Below are positions 8,082-16,231 of a stretch of DNA of 64,000 bases, piece after piece. The position numbers and the translations under genes were made by a program. The notes beneath the pieces are model-generated. The model worked only from the letters and a program-made list of their open reading frames with translations. It had not been told where the DNA came from and searched no databases. Within the stretch, counting starts at the first letter, position 1; each line of letters starts with the position of its first letter. Source of the stretch: Polaromonas sp. YR568 (GTDB lineage: Bacteria > Pseudomonadota > Gammaproteobacteria > Burkholderiales > Burkholderiaceae_C); NCBI RefSeq assembly GCF_900116715.1, contig NZ_FPBM01000001.1, positions 746,784 through 810,783 on the forward strand, read 5' to 3'.

Positions 8082-8747
8082 GTGCACCTGCTCCTGGTAG
8101 AAGACGACGCCATGCTGGCCGAGGCCGTGTGCGATGCGGCGCGCCAGATCGCCTGGACGGTGGACCACGTCGGTGACGCCGGGGCGGCCAAGCTGGCGCT
8201 GGTCGACCATGTGTATGAAGCCGTGCTGCTGGACCTGGGCCTGCCGGGCGATTCGGGCCTGGCGGTGCTGCGATCACTGCGCGGGCGGTATGACGTGACG
8301 CCGGTGCTGATACTCACGGCGCGCGGGCAGTTGAGCGAACGCATCACCGGCCTGGATGCCGGGGCCGACGACTACCTGGTCAAACCTTTTCAGCTCGATG
8401 AGTTGTGGGCGCGGGTGCGCGCCGTGATACGCCGCAGCCAGGGCAAGGTGGTGCCGGTGCACACCTATGGCGATATCAGCCTGGACCGCAGCAAGCGCGC
8501 CGTGACGCGCGCGGGCGTGCGCGTGGCGCTGAGCGCGCACGAGTACCGCACGCTGCTGGCCCTGCTGGAGCGCCCGGGCCATGTGGTGACGCGCGACCAC
8601 CTGGAAGATGTGGTCTACGGCAACACCTCGGCGATTGAAAGCAACACCATCGCGGTTTTTATTCACCAGCTGCGGCGCAAGCTGGGTGAGCACCTCATCA
8701 CCACGGTGCACGGCCAGGGCTACATGATCGGCGAGGCCAAATCGTGA
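8082..8747 (+). CDS. OmpR-family response regulator (PmrA/QseB-like)
   Basis: The 221-residue regulator has a receiver domain with the acidic pair Asp8/Asp9, phospho-acceptor Asp51 (LLDLGLPG), Thr79 and Lys101 (KPF). It is followed by an OmpR-type winged helix ending in IHQLRRKLG...GQGYMIG. The closest named types are PmrA/BasR, QseB and TctD. The start is GTG at 8082, where the receiver begins; the frame continues upstream without a domain. The sensor kinase gene overlaps its stop by four bases (GTGA), so the pair is translationally coupled. A PmrA-like box precedes the operon. Confidence 0.92.
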   Translation: MHLLLVEDDAMLAEAVCDAARQIAWTVDHVGDAGAAKLALVDHVYEAVLLDLGLPGDSGLAVLRSLRGRYDVTPVLILTARGQLSERITGLDAGADDYLVKPFQLDELWARVRAVIRRSQGKVVPVHTYGDISLDRSKRAVTRAGVRVALSAHEYRTLLALLERPGHVVTRDHLEDVVYGNTSAIESNTIAVFIHQLRRKLGEHLITTVHGQGYMIGEAKS

Positions 8748-10189
8748 AGCTCTTTCCGGTCAACTTTCCCGGCAGCTTTCCGGCCAAGTCGCTCAAGGGG
8801 CGGGTGCTGTGTGTGCTGGGCGTGACCATCCTGCTGTGCTGGGCCGGCGCGCTCACCGTGCTGACGGTGTACACCCTGCGTGGCCAGAACAGCATCTGGG
8901 ACAGCAAGCTGCAGGCCATAGGCACCAAGATCCTGATGTCCATCCCGAGCGGCAAGGTCATGCAGCCCTTCGGCCAGCGGCTGCGGCTGCAATTGCGCGA
9001 CGAAGCCCTGCCGCGCGACATGAACCTCACCTTTCAGGTCTGGACTGAGCGCACCAAGCTCATCGTGGGCGCCCCGGACTCGCCGCCCTCCCCGCTGCAA
9101 CCGGACTTTGCCGATGGATTTTCCAGTGTCACGATTGAAGGCATCCGCTGGCGGGTGTTCTCTGTGGCTGACAGCACGGGCCAGTTCAACGTGCAGGTCG
9201 GCATGCGGCATGAGGTGATCGACTGGGAAATCCAGCGCAAGACCTTTGGCGCCCTGGCGCTCACGACCATACTGCTGGCCGTGGCGGGCCTGCTGATGTG
9301 GTTTGCGGTGGGCAAGTCGCTGCGCCCGCTGACGGCGCTGGAGGCCGCCGTGCGCAGCCGCCGCAAGTTTGACCTGACGCCGCTGCCGGTGGCGCAACTG
9401 CCCAATGAGATCCGGCCGCTGGTCGACTCCTTTAACCACCTGCTGGACCAGCTGGACCAGGCGATGCAGGGCGAAAGGCGCTTTATCGGCGACGCCGCGC
9501 ACGAGCTGCGCACGCCGCTGTCGGCCTTGCAGGCGCAGGCCCAGGTGGCCCTGCGCGCGACCACGCTGGCCGACAAAGACGCCGCGCTCGTCAAACTGCT
9601 GGCGGTGGCCGAGCGCAGCACGCGCCTCTCAGACCAGTTGCTGGACCTGGCACGCATGGACGCGGGCGTGAACGCGCCGCAAAAAACCCTGGCCGATCTG
9701 AGCGAGCTCATCCTGCATGTGAGCCAGGAGTTCGACATGCAGGCGCAGCAGCAGCGGCGCAGCATCATCCTGGCGCTCACGCCCTGCCCGATCGAATGTG
9801 ATGTCGACGAGATCGGCATCCTCTTGCGCAACCTGCTGGACAACGCGCTGCGCTACACGCCTGAAGACGGGCGCGTGAAGATCAGCTGCGGCTACACAGA
9901 AGAAGACGGCAAGCGTCACGTCTGTCTGGAAGTGGCCGATGACGGCCCCGGCGTTCCCGAGGCCGAGCATGAAGCGATCTTCCGGCGCTTTCACCGTGTG
10001 GCCGGCAACAACGGGCGCGGCAGCGGCATAGGCCTGTCGCTGGTGGCCGGCATCGCGCAATTGCACGACGCCGCCATCAAGACCGGCCCGGGACTGGACG
10101 GCCGGGGCTTTAGTGTACGTATCCTGTTCCCGGTGCCGCCGGCATCCGCCTCAGTGGGGGCTGAGGTGGCGCCTGCGCAACCAGCTTAG
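8744..10189 (+). CDS. Sensor histidine kinase (QseC/PmrB/TctE-like)
   Basis: The 481-residue kinase has two membrane helices (about residues 21-45 and 168-189) flanking a periplasmic sensor region of about 120 residues. A HAMP-like linker follows, then a HisKA domain with phospho-acceptor His253 (DAAHELRTPLSAL). The HATPase domain has an N box (NLLDNALRYTP), G1 (DDGPGVP) and G2 (GSGIGLSL). All catalytic motifs are intact. It is the partner of the regulator it overlaps. The periplasmic domain is of the short TctE/QseC type and its signal cannot be read from sequence; cations, antimicrobial peptides or organic acids are known signals for relatives. Confidence 0.92.
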   Translation: MKLFPVNFPGSFPAKSLKGRVLCVLGVTILLCWAGALTVLTVYTLRGQNSIWDSKLQAIGTKILMSIPSGKVMQPFGQRLRLQLRDEALPRDMNLTFQVWTERTKLIVGAPDSPPSPLQPDFADGFSSVTIEGIRWRVFSVADSTGQFNVQVGMRHEVIDWEIQRKTFGALALTTILLAVAGLLMWFAVGKSLRPLTALEAAVRSRRKFDLTPLPVAQLPNEIRPLVDSFNHLLDQLDQAMQGERRFIGDAAHELRTPLSALQAQAQVALRATTLADKDAALVKLLAVAERSTRLSDQLLDLARMDAGVNAPQKTLADLSELILHVSQEFDMQAQQQRRSIILALTPCPIECDVDEIGILLRNLLDNALRYTPEDGRVKISCGYTEEDGKRHVCLEVADDGPGVPEAEHEAIFRRFHRVAGNNGRGSGIGLSLVAGIAQLHDAAIKTGPGLDGRGFSVRILFPVPPASASVGAEVAPAQPA

Positions 10190-10249
10190 GCTGTGTATCC
10201 AGCTGCGCCAGACGATTTTTTTCACCAGGTAGGCCGTATCGGTTTGCAT
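10151..10249 (-). CDS. Possible 32-residue small protein
   Basis: A short frame starts at ATG 10249, nine bases after AAGGAG, and encodes a basic peptide with several Trp residues (MQTDTAYLVKKIVWRSW then an Arg-rich end). The ribosome site is the main support. The 3' end runs antisense to the last codons of the sensor kinase. It lies upstream of, and on the same strand as, the MipA gene's 3' side, so it would need its own promoter or MipA read-through. I do not recognise it. Confidence 0.25.
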   Translation of the reverse strand: MQTDTAYLVKKIVWRSWIHSLSWLRRRHLSPH

Positions 10250-10358
10250 GGTTCATGACTCCTTCTGGATTGCCGGATCACCATTTCGGTGCGGGGCCGC
10301 GATCCGGCAGCAACGGCCCCGCAAGATTCACACCTGTTTTGCTGCTGAAAACCGGTGA

Positions 10359-11231
10359 TTAAAAACGGTAGAGGTAACCCAGGCGCACGCTGTTTTGCGA
10401 CGAACGCTCAACCAGCGGGCTGTCTTTGATGCTGGAGCCCAGGGTGGTGGTGCTCAGGTCCAGGAAGATGGTTTGCTTGGGCGCAATCGCATAGCCCACG
10501 CGCAAACCGGCTTCCAGGTTCACCGCCGAGCCGCCCTGGTAGAAGGGCCGGCCGGCGCGCACTTCGGCGGCGTTCACGCCGTAGTAGTACGACACATATT
10601 TGTCGTCCAGCCGGGTGGCGGCCAGGCGGGGCGTGATGTCAAACGAGCCCGCCTGAAAACGCCGGTCCACCGTCAGCTTGAACTTGGTGCCCTTGCTGTT
10701 GCCCGAGGCGTCGCCCAGCAGCTCGGCCGACAGGTTGGCCACGCCGGTGCGCCAGATGGCGGCGCCGCCCAGCCAGATGCCGTCTTTGCGTTCGTCCATA
10801 CCGGCCAGAAACGGCGAGTCGCCGGCTTCATAGCCGTCCATCGAATAACGTGCGCGCAGGCGGAAGGACACCGGGCCGGCGGACGGCAGCTTCACGTCGA
10901 CGCTGGGGCCGAAGATGCTGACCCATTTGTTTTCATAGGTGACCAGCGGGAGCGCCTTGGTTTCGTTGTCGATGCCGCGGTAGGGCTGCTTCTCGACGCC
11001 GACGGCCAGGCCCAGCCCCCAGGAGGATTCTTCTTTGGCGGCGGGCGCCTGGTTCTGGGCCTGCGCACTTGCAGGCTGCGCAAATGCCGCCATCAGGAAG
11101 AGCGAGAACAGCGGGAGCGGCGCGCGGGCCAGCTTGCCTGCGCCTTGGGGCTGCTTGTCCGATTTCTTTGCCGCTCGGCTGGTGAGCGCGCCGGGTTTGG
11201 TGGTCTTGCGCGGTACTTGGGCTTGGGTCAT
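10359..11231 (-). CDS. MipA/OmpV family outer membrane protein
   Basis: The 290-residue protein has a long basic N-terminus, a signal peptide ending near ASA/QAQ, and alternating beta-strand patterns that end in the aromatic C-terminal residue Phe (LGYLYRF), as in outer membrane barrels. The blocks GIDNETKALPLVTYENKWVSIFGP and LGGAAIWRT fit the MipA/OmpV family. Members have been linked to murein scaffolding (MipA) and to stress or antimicrobial-peptide responses. It lies 82 bp downstream of the esterase gene on the same strand and is convergent with the two-component system; a PmrA-like box precedes the esterase. Confidence 0.88.
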   Translation of the reverse strand: MTQAQVPRKTTKPGALTSRAAKKSDKQPQGAGKLARAPLPLFSLFLMAAFAQPASAQAQNQAPAAKEESSWGLGLAVGVEKQPYRGIDNETKALPLVTYENKWVSIFGPSVDVKLPSAGPVSFRLRARYSMDGYEAGDSPFLAGMDERKDGIWLGGAAIWRTGVANLSAELLGDASGNSKGTKFKLTVDRRFQAGSFDITPRLAATRLDDKYVSYYYGVNAAEVRAGRPFYQGGSAVNLEAGLRVGYAIAPKQTIFLDLSTTTLGSSIKDSPLVERSSQNSVRLGYLYRF

Positions 11232-11313
11232 CTTCAGGTTCTCCAGGTTAAAAAAAGTAAAAAGTAAAAAGGATTGAGCTTGGTGGTTGAGGGTGAGGGC
11301 GTGACGAGAAAAA

Positions 11314-12282
11314 TCACAGCCCGAAAAATTCGCAGGCGGCCTTGGGTGCGTCCAGCGCGGTGGTCTTGCGCCCCAGCAGGCGCGCCGCCCGGGCGTGCGG
11401 GTGCGGAATCACATGGCCGCCGCCCTGCACCGAATACAGCACCACCTTGGCATCGCGGCCCGCTGTCCAGGTCTGCTTGACCACCCGCGTGGGGTCGGGA
11501 AAGTCGCCGGGCGCGAGCTCCTGCGTGCGGGCCAGGTGGGCGCCGTGGAGACGGGCAAAGTGGTTGGCCGAGGCACGTGCCGACAGCACCTCGCCGCGGT
11601 TGCCAAAACCAAACCGCGTGATGGGCCCGCCGTCATAGGGGTTGACGGGGTCGTCGGTACCGTTGACCAGCATGGCCGGCACCGCCTGGCCCTGGGGTGC
11701 GGCCACGCTGCCTTCAGGCGCAGGGATGTTGGCGGCGACCACCGCAATGGCGGCGATGCGTGCGGGTGCTTCCTGCGCCAGCCGGAACGCCATATGCCCG
11801 CCGCCCGAGTAACCGAACACGAAGACGCGCTTGGGGTCAATGGCGTGCATGGCCGCCATGCTGTCGATGACGGCGGCGATGAAAGCCGCATCGTCAACGC
11901 CCTGCATGTGGGCAGGATGGCGCGCGGCCTTGTGTCCGTCGTTCCAGTGTTTGCCACACGCATTGGGGTAGGCCACGGCAAAACGCCGCTGGCCCGCCAG
12001 GCGCTCAAAGGCATAACCGGTGGCCTTTTGCATGGCCTGCGCGTCCTGGCCAGAGCCATGAAGCACGATGACCAGCGGCGAGTGAGGTTGCAGGTATTGC
12101 GGCGCGTGGGCGATGTAGGTGCGCTCCCGCCCGCCCAGCGCCAGGGTGCGCGTGACGGCTTCGTACACCACATCCAGCGGTGCCCCTGCCGGCACATGCA
12201 GCCAGTAAAACGCCACGCTGCCCGCAAACACTGCGACTAGCGTCAATGCCAGGGCAGTCATCAACATGGGCGGCGCCGTCAT
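11314..12282 (-). CDS. PHB depolymerase/feruloyl-esterase-like alpha/beta hydrolase (LpqC type)
   Basis: The 322-residue enzyme has an N-terminal membrane or signal segment (residues 6-28) and an esterase domain of the polyhydroxybutyrate-depolymerase-like family. Visible features are the oxyanion motif LHGSG (about 74-78), nucleophile Ser159 in GYSGGG, Asp210/211 in NGTDDPVNPYDGG, and His290 in GGGHVIPH. Such enzymes hydrolyse aromatic or hydroxyalkanoate esters outside the cytoplasm. It is first in a likely two-gene operon with the MipA/OmpV gene. A direct-repeat box of the OmpR type lies about 145 bp upstream. Confidence 0.85.
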   Translation of the reverse strand: MTAPPMLMTALALTLVAVFAGSVAFYWLHVPAGAPLDVVYEAVTRTLALGGRERTYIAHAPQYLQPHSPLVIVLHGSGQDAQAMQKATGYAFERLAGQRRFAVAYPNACGKHWNDGHKAARHPAHMQGVDDAAFIAAVIDSMAAMHAIDPKRVFVFGYSGGGHMAFRLAQEAPARIAAIAVVAANIPAPEGSVAAPQGQAVPAMLVNGTDDPVNPYDGGPITRFGFGNRGEVLSARASANHFARLHGAHLARTQELAPGDFPDPTRVVKQTWTAGRDAKVVLYSVQGGGHVIPHPHARAARLLGRKTTALDAPKAACEFFGL

Positions 12283-12426
12283 CAGCTTGCCACTACCAGC
12301 GTCGGCGCCGGCAGGCCTTGCACAATTTTTCGACTCAGCATCTGGGCACCTTTCAACAACTGGGTGACCCTGGTGGCCACGTTGGAGCGAATGGTGCCGG
12401 TGCGAATTTAAGGAGTTTTTAGCGGT

Positions 12427-12443
12427 ATTAAGAAATCGTTAAG
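12427..12443. promoter_or_regulatory. PmrA/QseB-like response-regulator box upstream of the esterase-MipA pair
   Basis: ATTAAG, five bases AAATC, GTTAAG. The half-sites and spacing match the box at 7990, even in the AAAT of the spacer. Another TTAAG lies 20 bp away at 12408. It sits between the esterase (start 12282, minus) and the small membrane protein gene (12597, plus), so it could act on either. Confidence 0.5.
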
Positions 12444-12596
12444 TGCGGTGAAACGAGCGGGCCCGATAAGGTGACAAGGTGCAACCAAAGACGGGGTCAC
12501 CCCAATGCACGACAATTGGGAAATCCCCGCGTCATCCCGTACGCGCCACACAGGCTGCACCGCTCACGCCAGCGCCCTCCCCCAACACGAGCCCCT

Positions 12597-12872
12597 ATGC
12601 CACTGCCCTCAGCCCCCGACCGCAAACCCGTCATCCCCGCCAGCCGGCTCGCAGCCTCCGCCGTGAAGGCCAACAATGAACTGCTGGTCAAAGGCGTGCT
12701 GTGCCTGCTGATCGGCGCGGGTGTGCTGGTGTCGCCCTACTTCATCACCTCGCCGGGCATGCAGTCCATCGTGGCGCAATCTTCGCTGGTGGGCTGGTTT
12801 GCCGTGGTGCTGGGTGCGGCGTTTGTGGGCCTGTATGCCCGCCGGCGCATGGCGGCTTCCGCCAAACCCTGA
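12597..12872 (+). CDS. Small membrane protein of unknown function
   Basis: The 91-residue product has two predicted membrane helices (about residues 27-44, LLVKGVLCLLIGAGVLVSP, and 61-80, LVGWFAVVLGAAFVGLYA) and a basic C-terminus (ARRRMAASAKP). The ATG at 12597 is the start nearest to the hydrophobic region, but no good ribosome site precedes it. It may be co-transcribed with the PF09791 gene 24 bp downstream. I do not recognise a function. Confidence 0.55.
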   Translation: MPLPSAPDRKPVIPASRLAASAVKANNELLVKGVLCLLIGAGVLVSPYFITSPGMQSIVAQSSLVGWFAVVLGAAFVGLYARRRMAASAKP

Positions 12873-12896
12873 AGCGCGCTTGTTTGCCCCAGGCCC

Positions 12897-13106
12897 ATGC
12901 CAGAAAGCCTCAGCGACCGCGACGCCGCACTGGCAATGTTCAGTGCACTCCAGCAGCGCGCCGCTGCCGCCGGCATCACCCTGCGCGCACCGCCGCCCGA
13001 GCCCGACAGCTGCTGCGGCCGCGGCTGCAACGGCTGTGTGTGGGAAGGCTGGTGGGGCGCGGTGGATTACTGGCGCGAAGAAGCGCTGCTGAAACTGGAG
13101 AGTTAA
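12897..13106 (+). CDS. Oxidoreductase-like domain protein (PF09791 type)
   Basis: The 69-residue protein carries the PF09791 signature PPPEPDSCCGRGCNGCVWEGWW followed by a WREEAL tail, with four clustered cysteines that could bind a metal or Fe-S cluster. In eukaryotes the same motif occurs in small mitochondrial proteins and at the N-terminus of some oxidoreductases; the bacterial role is unknown. Its stop codon overlaps the last four bases of the convergent diaminopropionate ammonia-lyase gene. Confidence 0.85.
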   Translation: MPESLSDRDAALAMFSALQQRAAAAGITLRAPPPEPDSCCGRGCNGCVWEGWWGAVDYWREEALLKLES

Positions 13107-14350
13107 CCGGCCGGGCGGGCGTACTCAAGGCGCGCCAGCCACTCGGCCTGGGCCGCCAGCACGGCCTGAGGGGAACGGCCCGTCAGTTGTGCATACACGG
13201 CAGGCGCGGTGGCGCCCTCGGTGTTGATGAGCAGCACGTGTGAGGCGGGATTCAAGCCGGTCTGCCTGCGCAGCTCTGGCGAAGCGGCCAGAACGCTGAG
13301 CGCCGCCAGCCCCGCAGCGCCTGATTCACCGCTGAGCACCGGCGCATCGCCGCCCTGCCCCGAAGCCAGCGTGCGCATGGCATCCACCGCCTGCTCGTCG
13401 GAGACGGTGATGAAGAAGTCCACGGCCGGCTGAAGAAAGCGCCACGCCAATGGCGAGGTCTCACCGCAGGCCAGCCCCGCCATCACCGAGTCGACTGAGC
13501 CGGTGGCGGTGGCCGGGCGGCCCAGCCGCGCACTTTGATAGAGGCAGTCGGCCTGCTCCGGCTCGACCACGATGAAGTTCGGCCGGCGCTCGCCGTAGCG
13601 CTCCCAGAAATAGCTCACGACGCCTGCGGCAAGACCACCCACGCCGCCCTGCAGGATCACATGGGTGTAAGGGCAAGAGGGACTTGCGGCGGCAGGACCG
13701 GACTCCAGCAGCTCATCCACCATGGCGGCGTAACCCTGCATCACATCGCGCGGAATCTTTTCGTAGCCCTCATAAGAGGTGTCAGACACCACCTGCCAGC
13801 CATTGGCCGCCGCCAGGCGGGCGGCTTCCTGCACGGACGCATCGTAGTTGCCGCTGATGCGCACGATCTCGGCGTCCAGGGCGGCGATGGGCGCTTCGCG
13901 CTCAGGGCTGACATGCGCGTGCAGCACGATCACGCAGCGGCAGCCCACGCTCTGCGCGGCCGCCGCCAGCGCGCGGCCGTGGTTGCCGTCGGTAGCGCTG
14001 ATGACCACAAAATCTTTCAAGTCTTGGGCATGGCGGCCGGCCAGCAGGTCTTGCGGCTGGAAGTGTTTGCCGGGCCAGCGGCGCATGATGAGGCGCAGCA
14101 GGGCGACCGGCGCGCCCAGCACCTTGAAGCTGCCCAGCGGCGAGCGCGCTGACTCATCCTTGATGCTGAGCTGCCCGATCTGCAGGCGCTGCGCCAGCTG
14201 CGGCAGTTGCCAGACCGGTGTGGCGCCGGGGTTGAGGACAGTCCAGTGTGAAAGCCAGTGCCGGCTTTCGCGGGCTTGGGCTATGTTCATGATGTGATGC
14301 AGGGCCGAGTTATAGGCACCGCGCCGGGCCAGCCGGTTGTGGGTCAGCAT
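13103..14350 (-). CDS. Diaminopropionate ammonia-lyase
   Basis: The 415-residue enzyme belongs to the fold-type II PLP family. Lys76 in SIKDESARSPLGSFK is the expected Schiff-base residue, DGNHGRALA is the substrate loop, and GGVGGLAAG binds the PLP phosphate. The overall layout matches 2,3-diaminopropionate ammonia-lyase, which yields pyruvate and two ammonia. The start at 14350 leaves a 22-bp gap from the upstream deacylase gene; a longer frame would overlap that gene without added domain. It forms an operon with the M20 deacylase, divergent from an Lrp regulator, which suggests catabolism of an N-acylated diaminopropionate or related amino acid. Confidence 0.88.
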   Translation of the reverse strand: MLTHNRLARRGAYNSALHHIMNIAQARESRHWLSHWTVLNPGATPVWQLPQLAQRLQIGQLSIKDESARSPLGSFKVLGAPVALLRLIMRRWPGKHFQPQDLLAGRHAQDLKDFVVISATDGNHGRALAAAAQSVGCRCVIVLHAHVSPEREAPIAALDAEIVRISGNYDASVQEAARLAAANGWQVVSDTSYEGYEKIPRDVMQGYAAMVDELLESGPAAASPSCPYTHVILQGGVGGLAAGVVSYFWERYGERRPNFIVVEPEQADCLYQSARLGRPATATGSVDSVMAGLACGETSPLAWRFLQPAVDFFITVSDEQAVDAMRTLASGQGGDAPVLSGESGAAGLAALSVLAASPELRRQTGLNPASHVLLINTEGATAPAVYAQLTGRSPQAVLAAQAEWLARLEYARPAG

Positions 14351-14372
14351 AAAAAAGTCTTTCGTGGCGGAA

Positions 14373-15536
14373 TCAATTCGGCAAGCGGATGCGCGCGATC
14401 TCGGCAAAGTAGCGCGCACCTATGGGCAGCAGGCTGTCGTTGAAGTCGTAGCGCGCGTTATGCAGGGGCGTGCCGCCAGTCGCGCCGGTGTCGCCATTGC
14501 CGATGAACACAAAAGCGCCCGGCACGATGCGCAAAAATGCGCCGAAGTCTTCTGAAATCATCATGGGCTGCACATTGCCGTCCACCTTGCCGGCCCCGGC
14601 AACGGCGGTGGCCGCCGCCAGGGCGGTGGGCACACACTCGGCCCAGTTGACGGTCGGCGCGAATTCATGGGTGTACTCAAACGTGCATTCGGCGCCATGG
14701 GTGCTGCAGATGCCGGTGCTGACTTCACGCATGCGTTTTTCGAGCAGCGCCTGCACGTCGGGCGAGTAACTGCGCGTGTCGCCCTTGATGACCACGTTGG
14801 ACGGTATGGCGTTGCGGATGCCGTCGGTGATGAACTCGGTGCAGGAAATGACGGCGGGCAAGCTCGGGTCCAGCGAGCGCGAAACAATGGTTTGCAGCGC
14901 CAGCACGATCTCGGCGCCAATCACGATGGGGTCCACGCCCATGTGCGGGCGGGCGGCATGGGTGCCGCGGCCTTTCACGTGGATGACAAAGTTGTCTTCA
15001 CTGGCCATGATGCCGCCGGTGCGCGTCGCAAAGCAGCCGGCGGGCAGGCCCGGCATGTTGTGTGCACCATAGATCTCGTCGACCGGAAAGCGCTCGAACA
15101 GGCCGTCATCCATCATGGCCTTGGCGCCGCGCCCGTGCTCCTCTGCCGGCTGGAAGATAAAGCGCACCGTGCCGCTGAAATTGCGCCGCTCGCGCAACAG
15201 CCGGGCTGCGCCCAGCACCATGGTCATGTGGCCGTCGTGGCCGCAGGCGTGCATGCGGCCCGGCGTCTGCGAAGCGTAGGCCCGGCCCTCAGCCGCCTCG
15301 GTGATGGCCAGCGCGTCCATCTCGGCGCGCAGGCCGATCACGCCTTTGCCCTCACCCACCGTCAGGTTGGCCACGAGGCCGGTACCGCCTATGCCGCGGT
15401 GCACCTCCAGGCCCAGCGCGCTGAGCACGCTGGCCACATAGTCGGCGGTGTTCACTTCCTCAAAGCCGGTTTCGGGATGGCGGTGCAGGTGGTGGCGCCA
15501 GCGCAGCAGTTGCGGCTCGAAATCAGCGAGGGTCAT
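14373..15536 (-). CDS. M20 family amidohydrolase (hippurate hydrolase-like)
   Basis: The 387-residue protein is an M20D aminoacylase. Metal-binding motifs are MHACGHDGHM (about residues 101-110) and QPAEEHGRG, with a central dimerisation domain containing GRGTHAARPH and a late MMISEDFGAF block. The family removes acyl groups from N-acyl amino acids in the cytoplasm. It is first in the operon with diaminopropionate ammonia-lyase, so it likely releases that enzyme's substrate. Expression is probably set by the divergent Lrp-type regulator. Confidence 0.9.
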   Translation of the reverse strand: MTLADFEPQLLRWRHHLHRHPETGFEEVNTADYVASVLSALGLEVHRGIGGTGLVANLTVGEGKGVIGLRAEMDALAITEAAEGRAYASQTPGRMHACGHDGHMTMVLGAARLLRERRNFSGTVRFIFQPAEEHGRGAKAMMDDGLFERFPVDEIYGAHNMPGLPAGCFATRTGGIMASEDNFVIHVKGRGTHAARPHMGVDPIVIGAEIVLALQTIVSRSLDPSLPAVISCTEFITDGIRNAIPSNVVIKGDTRSYSPDVQALLEKRMREVSTGICSTHGAECTFEYTHEFAPTVNWAECVPTALAAATAVAGAGKVDGNVQPMMISEDFGAFLRIVPGAFVFIGNGDTGATGGTPLHNARYDFNDSLLPIGARYFAEIARIRLPN

Positions 15537-15734
15537 GACGGGCTCCGGTGGGTGTGGAGGAGTGATGCATGGTTTGATCTTAGGGATCGTGATTGAGACA
15601 ATTTATCGATTGGGCGCAGAATTTGGATGTTTTGATGCATCAGAATCATGTTTTCGGGATAATTTCCCACACCCTTTACGTTCCCCCTCCGCCCCTCCAT
15701 CCCCTTCCCACTTCACCAGCTTGTGAGGCCCCGC
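15537..15734. promoter_or_regulatory. Divergent promoter region between M20 deacylase and Lrp regulator
   Basis: This 198-bp spacer is AT-richer than its surroundings and holds the perfect palindrome TGATGCATCA at 15633-15642 within a run of T/A-rich half-sites (GACAATTTATCGATTG, GATAATTTCCC). Lrp/AsnC proteins usually bind such AT-rich partly palindromic sites next to their own gene. The binding is inferred. Confidence 0.4.
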
Positions 15735-16208
15735 ATGACACTGGACCGGCTCGACACCCAGATCCTGAACCTGCTGCAGCAGGACGCAACCGTGCCGCTG
15801 CGCACGCTGGCCGAACAGGTGCACGCCTCGCCCGCCACCTGCCAGCGGCGCATCTCCCTGCTCAAGGCCAGCGGGGTGCTGCTCAAAGAGGTGGCCATCG
15901 TCGACCGGCTTCGCGTCGGCCGGCCTTTGACGGTATTTGTCTCCGTGGAGCTGGACAAGCAGAACGACGCGCTGCTGCGCAACTTCGAGAAGAAGATGGC
16001 GGACGAGGGCGACGTCATGGCCTGCTATGAAGTCTCCGGCGAGTTCGACTTCCTGCTGATCGTCAACTCGGCGTCGATGGAGCGCTACCACGCGTTCACG
16101 CGCGAGGTGTTTTCGTCCAACAACAACGTGCGTAATTTCAAAAGCACCTTCGCGATGAACTGCTCCAAATTCGAGACCAAGATACCGCTGGCAGAACCGC
16201 AGGCGTGA
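15735..16208 (+). CDS. Lrp/AsnC family transcriptional regulator
   Basis: The 157-residue protein has an N-terminal AsnC-type helix-turn-helix (LDRLDTQILNLLQQDATVPLRTLAEQVHASPATCQRRISLLKASG read in segments) and a C-terminal RAM ligand domain (GDVMACYEVSGEFDFLLIV). Start ATG 15735 has GAGG six bases upstream; GTG at 15723 is an alternative. Being divergent from the deacylase/ammonia-lyase operon, it is the likely amino-acid-responsive controller of that operon. Confidence 0.92.
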   Translation: MTLDRLDTQILNLLQQDATVPLRTLAEQVHASPATCQRRISLLKASGVLLKEVAIVDRLRVGRPLTVFVSVELDKQNDALLRNFEKKMADEGDVMACYEVSGEFDFLLIVNSASMERYHAFTREVFSSNNNVRNFKSTFAMNCSKFETKIPLAEPQA

Positions 16209-16231
16209 ATCGCTCCTGATCTAATAGAACG

